Source of the DNA: Telopea speciosissima | Taxonomy: Eukaryota > Streptophyta > Magnoliopsida > Proteales > Proteaceae | Assembly: GCF_018873765.1 (NCBI RefSeq) | Contig: NC_057925.1 | Location: 1,132,927 to 1,196,926 of the forward strand | Length of the DNA stretch: 64,000 bases | Direction: 5' to 3' | In this document: positions 60,641 to 64,000 of the stretch, in pieces | How the letters are laid out: every line of letters starts with the position of its first letter | Position numbering within the stretch: position 1 is the first letter of the stretch | The notes under the pieces: generated by a model | Seen by the model: only the letters and a program-made list of their open reading frames with translations | Databases searched by the model: none | Told to the model about the DNA's origin: nothing | Program-made: the position numbers and the translations under genes

Positions 60641-63600
60641 CCAGTTGCTACCATTATTAAAGAAAGCACTTAAATGATAGATGCAGGGCTGCCCATCCTC
60701 CGGCCCCCACCAGCACCACTACTTGGGTCTGTTCCTGATGTTTATTTGGATGATCCTAGAAATTAAGCTAAGCATGACATGTTTGATCAAGCTCAAATCA
60801 CATTGAAATCATATAAAAATCGATCGTGACTGATCCCAATTCCAGTCGATTTGATTGGTCCGATTTTAAGGTTTTGGTCACTGGATCATTCAGTTTTCAG
60901 ATCTAGGACCTACTATTAAAAATGAACCCAATTATTTAGAGATCGGATCCCTGTGTCCTTGTAGAAGTACCACAGTGGATTTTACGTGAGTGGCCCTGGA
61001 CAGCCTTGGACGGTACTTGTACAAGGACATGGTCCGAGTTCATTATTTATAAATTGATATATGAGCAAGTCCTTCCGTTAGCTATGATACCATAATAGAG
61101 ATTCCAACCCAAAACCTTTTAAGTATTAAATGGAGACATCTCATTAAGTTACAAAGGTAATTTACAAAGATACTAGCTAAGTACAAAAACAAATCGACAG
61201 ACTCCATAACTCCCAACACAGCACCACAATATCAAATTGCTGAACCAAATTAATAGCCAAGTTCACAATGGATAGAGGAAGTAGTCCTAACTCTCAATTA
61301 AGGAACCTTTAGACTTAGCTCAGTTGCACTCAAATCTCAGCCATGGGTATGCCACTAGTGGGAACGCATCGAGAAACATCAATAGGAGCTGAGATTTCGT
61401 CTTTCATGGGAGCAAGGCTATCATTTTATCCCATCTTATTCCTAAGCGCAAGAGCTATGCTCCGAGTCCTTTTTCCCATTAGGAACACTTCTCTTTTTTA
61501 GGATTTTCTGATAGAGAATTTGTATTAACTGCTTCTCATGGTTCAATAAACACTGTACTCCCTAAAATTTTCCCTGACACTATATTAAAGGCTTCTTCTC
61601 ACGGGAAGCCTAAACTGAATCTCTGATTCAGGATTGAAATAAAGATGCTTTGGATTCCTTTGCAGCCACTGTAGTGATGTTCATGACCTGAACTCATTGG
61701 CTATCATCTTCATAATAAATCATCCATTTACTTTATCTTCTGCCAAATCCCAAATGAGATCATCAATCACATTGAGTAATGAGTAATCACGATAACCCCC
61801 TTTTCCCCTCTCTCTCTCTCTCTCTCTCTCACACACACCACACATACACCCCACTTACGTACTCTGGGACCACAACAGACCCACACAGGAGTACAGGACC
61901 CAAAAGAGTCACCCAAACGCATCTTCCAGCCCGTGACACCCCACTGGGCATTGGGCACTGATGCAGGTTGCTATGGTGGACATTCAACTACCCTGATTCC
62001 ATGGTCGGTTTCAGTGTCAATGTGCTGAATTGGATCTTACTCTGATGCCAAATAAACAATGAAGGACCAATGTTGGACAATCCAACTCCTCACTCAGATT
62101 TCTCCATACAAGATAGACACTTTCTTTGTAGACTTACCCACATTTCATACTCATTATTATGTCTTGGCTTATTTTTTTGGAAGAAAAGCTCTATGTATGA
62201 TCAATCAAAGATGGGACATTGTGGTCTAGAGCATTTGGCTACGGAAATGGAATTAATCTCCTCCTATTGGACGAAGTAAACGAAATATCCTCTTAAGAAT
62301 TCTTTTTATCCCTTCCATGTTCATAAAGTACCATGATCTATCAAACCAAAAAACCCTTTCCCTTTTTATATATATATTTTTTTCTACATTTATAAATGAT
62401 GCTGTTGAGTAATAAGAAAGAAAAAAACCAAATTTGACTTAGAAGAAGGGCCTTATGTAGAACCTCCGTGATTTAAGGTTGATGAGTGTTTTTTTTCCCT
62501 TATCAATTAGGTTGATAAGTAAGTTACATAATGAACAAAACTAATGCATCTTTACCAAAGCCATATATCAATCGTTCTCCGCCTAGATCCATGTCAGTCA
62601 TTTTCTTATCTATGTTTACTTTCAAAGCTCGACATTGCACGTGATTTAACAGGAACAAAACCATTGACATTAAAGCATCTAATGTTCTTCAGTTGAAAAT
62701 ATACCCTTGTCAAGATATATTTAGATGCATACATTATAATTCCAAAATGTGTTGATATTCTAAATTAGGGTGCATTTTAGACCCAGAATCCAATCAAAGA
62801 ATGCATACCAAACGCAGCCTTGATTTTTCTTGGTTGATTAATGATTAGCCATATTATACATACATACATTTTAAGGGGTGCCTTTAGTATGGGGGCCACT
62901 AATATGCCCCCAAGTATATAAAGGACACCATTGACTATATGAATGGAGGTGGAGGTGGTTCTATTTGAGTTACTAATGGATTACTTTACTTTTAGGGGGG
63001 TATAGATACCTTTGAGAGTACATTTACAAAAGATATATAGAATGGTGGTGGACTACATTAATTATTTATAAGGAATAATGGAAATTCTTGGATATCACAA
63101 TCATGGCCGGGTACTAAAGGGAGGAAAAGTCTCCACTCATATTTGTGACAATATCTATATGTATTCCTATAAAATAAAATAAAAAGTATGGAGATACCCC
63201 ATATTCACCTTTTTTCATTTAATATTTATTTTTTCCCCCAACCCCCCACCCCCTCTTTCTCCTTAGCCCTAATCACCTTTGCCCTTTTTGGAGATCACTA
63301 TTGGGTTCTCAATTTTTTTTCCTTGGTGGGGTGACTTGTGCCAAGTATGGGCAGAACAAACTGAGCTGTCTAGCTCAAAGCATGTTAGGTATGAAAACTA
63401 AAGCAATTCAACCCCACATCGTTGGGTTAAAGTGGACCAAAGGAGACTAGCCCATGCAGTGGGTTAGTAAGGATTGCTCCATTGTTGACAATTGGACTGT
63501 TCTTCAATGGAGTTAGGCAGTGCAAGAAGACTATTACTGCATCTTCTTCTCTTTCTGTTTATATAAACCAAATTGGATTCCAACTCTTTTTGAAAAGGAA

Positions 63601-64000
63601 AGGTAGCTTTTGGGTTTAGTCTACACTTCAGAACTTTGAAAACAAAAACAACCCATGTTTCTACACAGCCATGACAAAGACTTTGTTTAGCTTTTTTTAT
63701 ATTGGTCCCACTGTGTTTCTCCATTCACTTAAGATTTAAGCCCCCCCCCCCCCCCCACCACCTTGGTTTTGCCCTTCGTGGACACCAAGAAAACCATATC
63801 TGTCTACTAGGGTAGATTTCTTGTCCAAATGTGACTCAAGCCAACCACCATTGTGTACAATAGATTATAGATTGGATAATTAATAACTGCTCTTGCTTTA
63901 TAGATCTGAATATGTACCATGGAGGGAAATGCACCTTCATCACTGTTAAGGAATCGGGTGATTCAGATTGGAATCGGCCGATACGATTCAGTGATTTTAG
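60641..64000. other. Intergenic region to the right end
   Basis: AT-rich DNA without a recognised gene. CT/CA repeat at 61808-61850, 17-C run at 63741-63757. The end (63950-64000) holds a GGAATCGGCCGATACGATTC motif related to the element-like DNA at 36570-37110. Confidence 0.4.

Noticed and set aside
1-64000. CRISPR arrays, bacterial operons, tRNA or rRNA genes
   Set aside because: No spaced direct repeats, no prokaryotic gene layout and no cloverleaf-like segments were seen; the window is plant nuclear DNA.

Overview
The window is plant nuclear DNA. It has spliced genes with AT-rich introns and GT-AG sites, a class XI myosin, receptor-like proteins, a CC-NB-LRR gene and typical plant repeats: Caulimoviridae-type virus fossil, Gypsy- and Copia-type LTRs, L1- and RTE-type LINEs, Au-like SINEs and MITEs. 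Intron and repeat style suggest a woody angiosperm outside the grasses; I cannot name the species.

Layout. 1-8371 (+): the 3' three quarters of a class XI myosin gene, 32 visible exons; the start lies left of the window. 8372-20612: a scrambled tandem duplication in which pieces of the myosin tail and its 3' flank alternate with three copies of a minus-strand LRR receptor-like protein gene (a 300-bp remnant, a full-length copy with one in-frame stop, and a full-length copy with one frameshift). 20613-24200: AT-rich intergenic DNA with one clear MITE. 24241-27839 (+): a decayed CC-NB-LRR resistance gene. 28617-31260: two diverged direct copies of an unidentified noncoding segment. 32620-35221: a long Gypsy-like LTR. 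35890-36074 and 42775-43347: a fold-back MITE with 9-bp target duplications; the second site also lies in a fresh 386-bp tandem duplication. 37443-37709 (+): a small, probably real gene with an acidic serine tail and an upstream ORF. 39250-47135: SINE and several related LTR-like relics. 48030-48487: RTE LINE relic. 51690-58960 (-): an endogenous pararetrovirus fossil interrupted by a 1.2-kb DNA-transposon-like insert, abutting an L1 LINE relic (58955-59760). 59760-64000: no gene recognised.

Only the myosin gene and perhaps the small 88-residue gene look intact. The two receptor families (RLP and CNL) sit within 5 kb of each other, as is common in plant immune-gene clusters, but all copies here are broken or doubtful. 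No clearly new biological system was found. The most informative signals are the interleaved myosin/RLP duplication, the pararetrovirus fossil that retains its promoter and primer-binding region, and the MITE-anchored tandem duplication.
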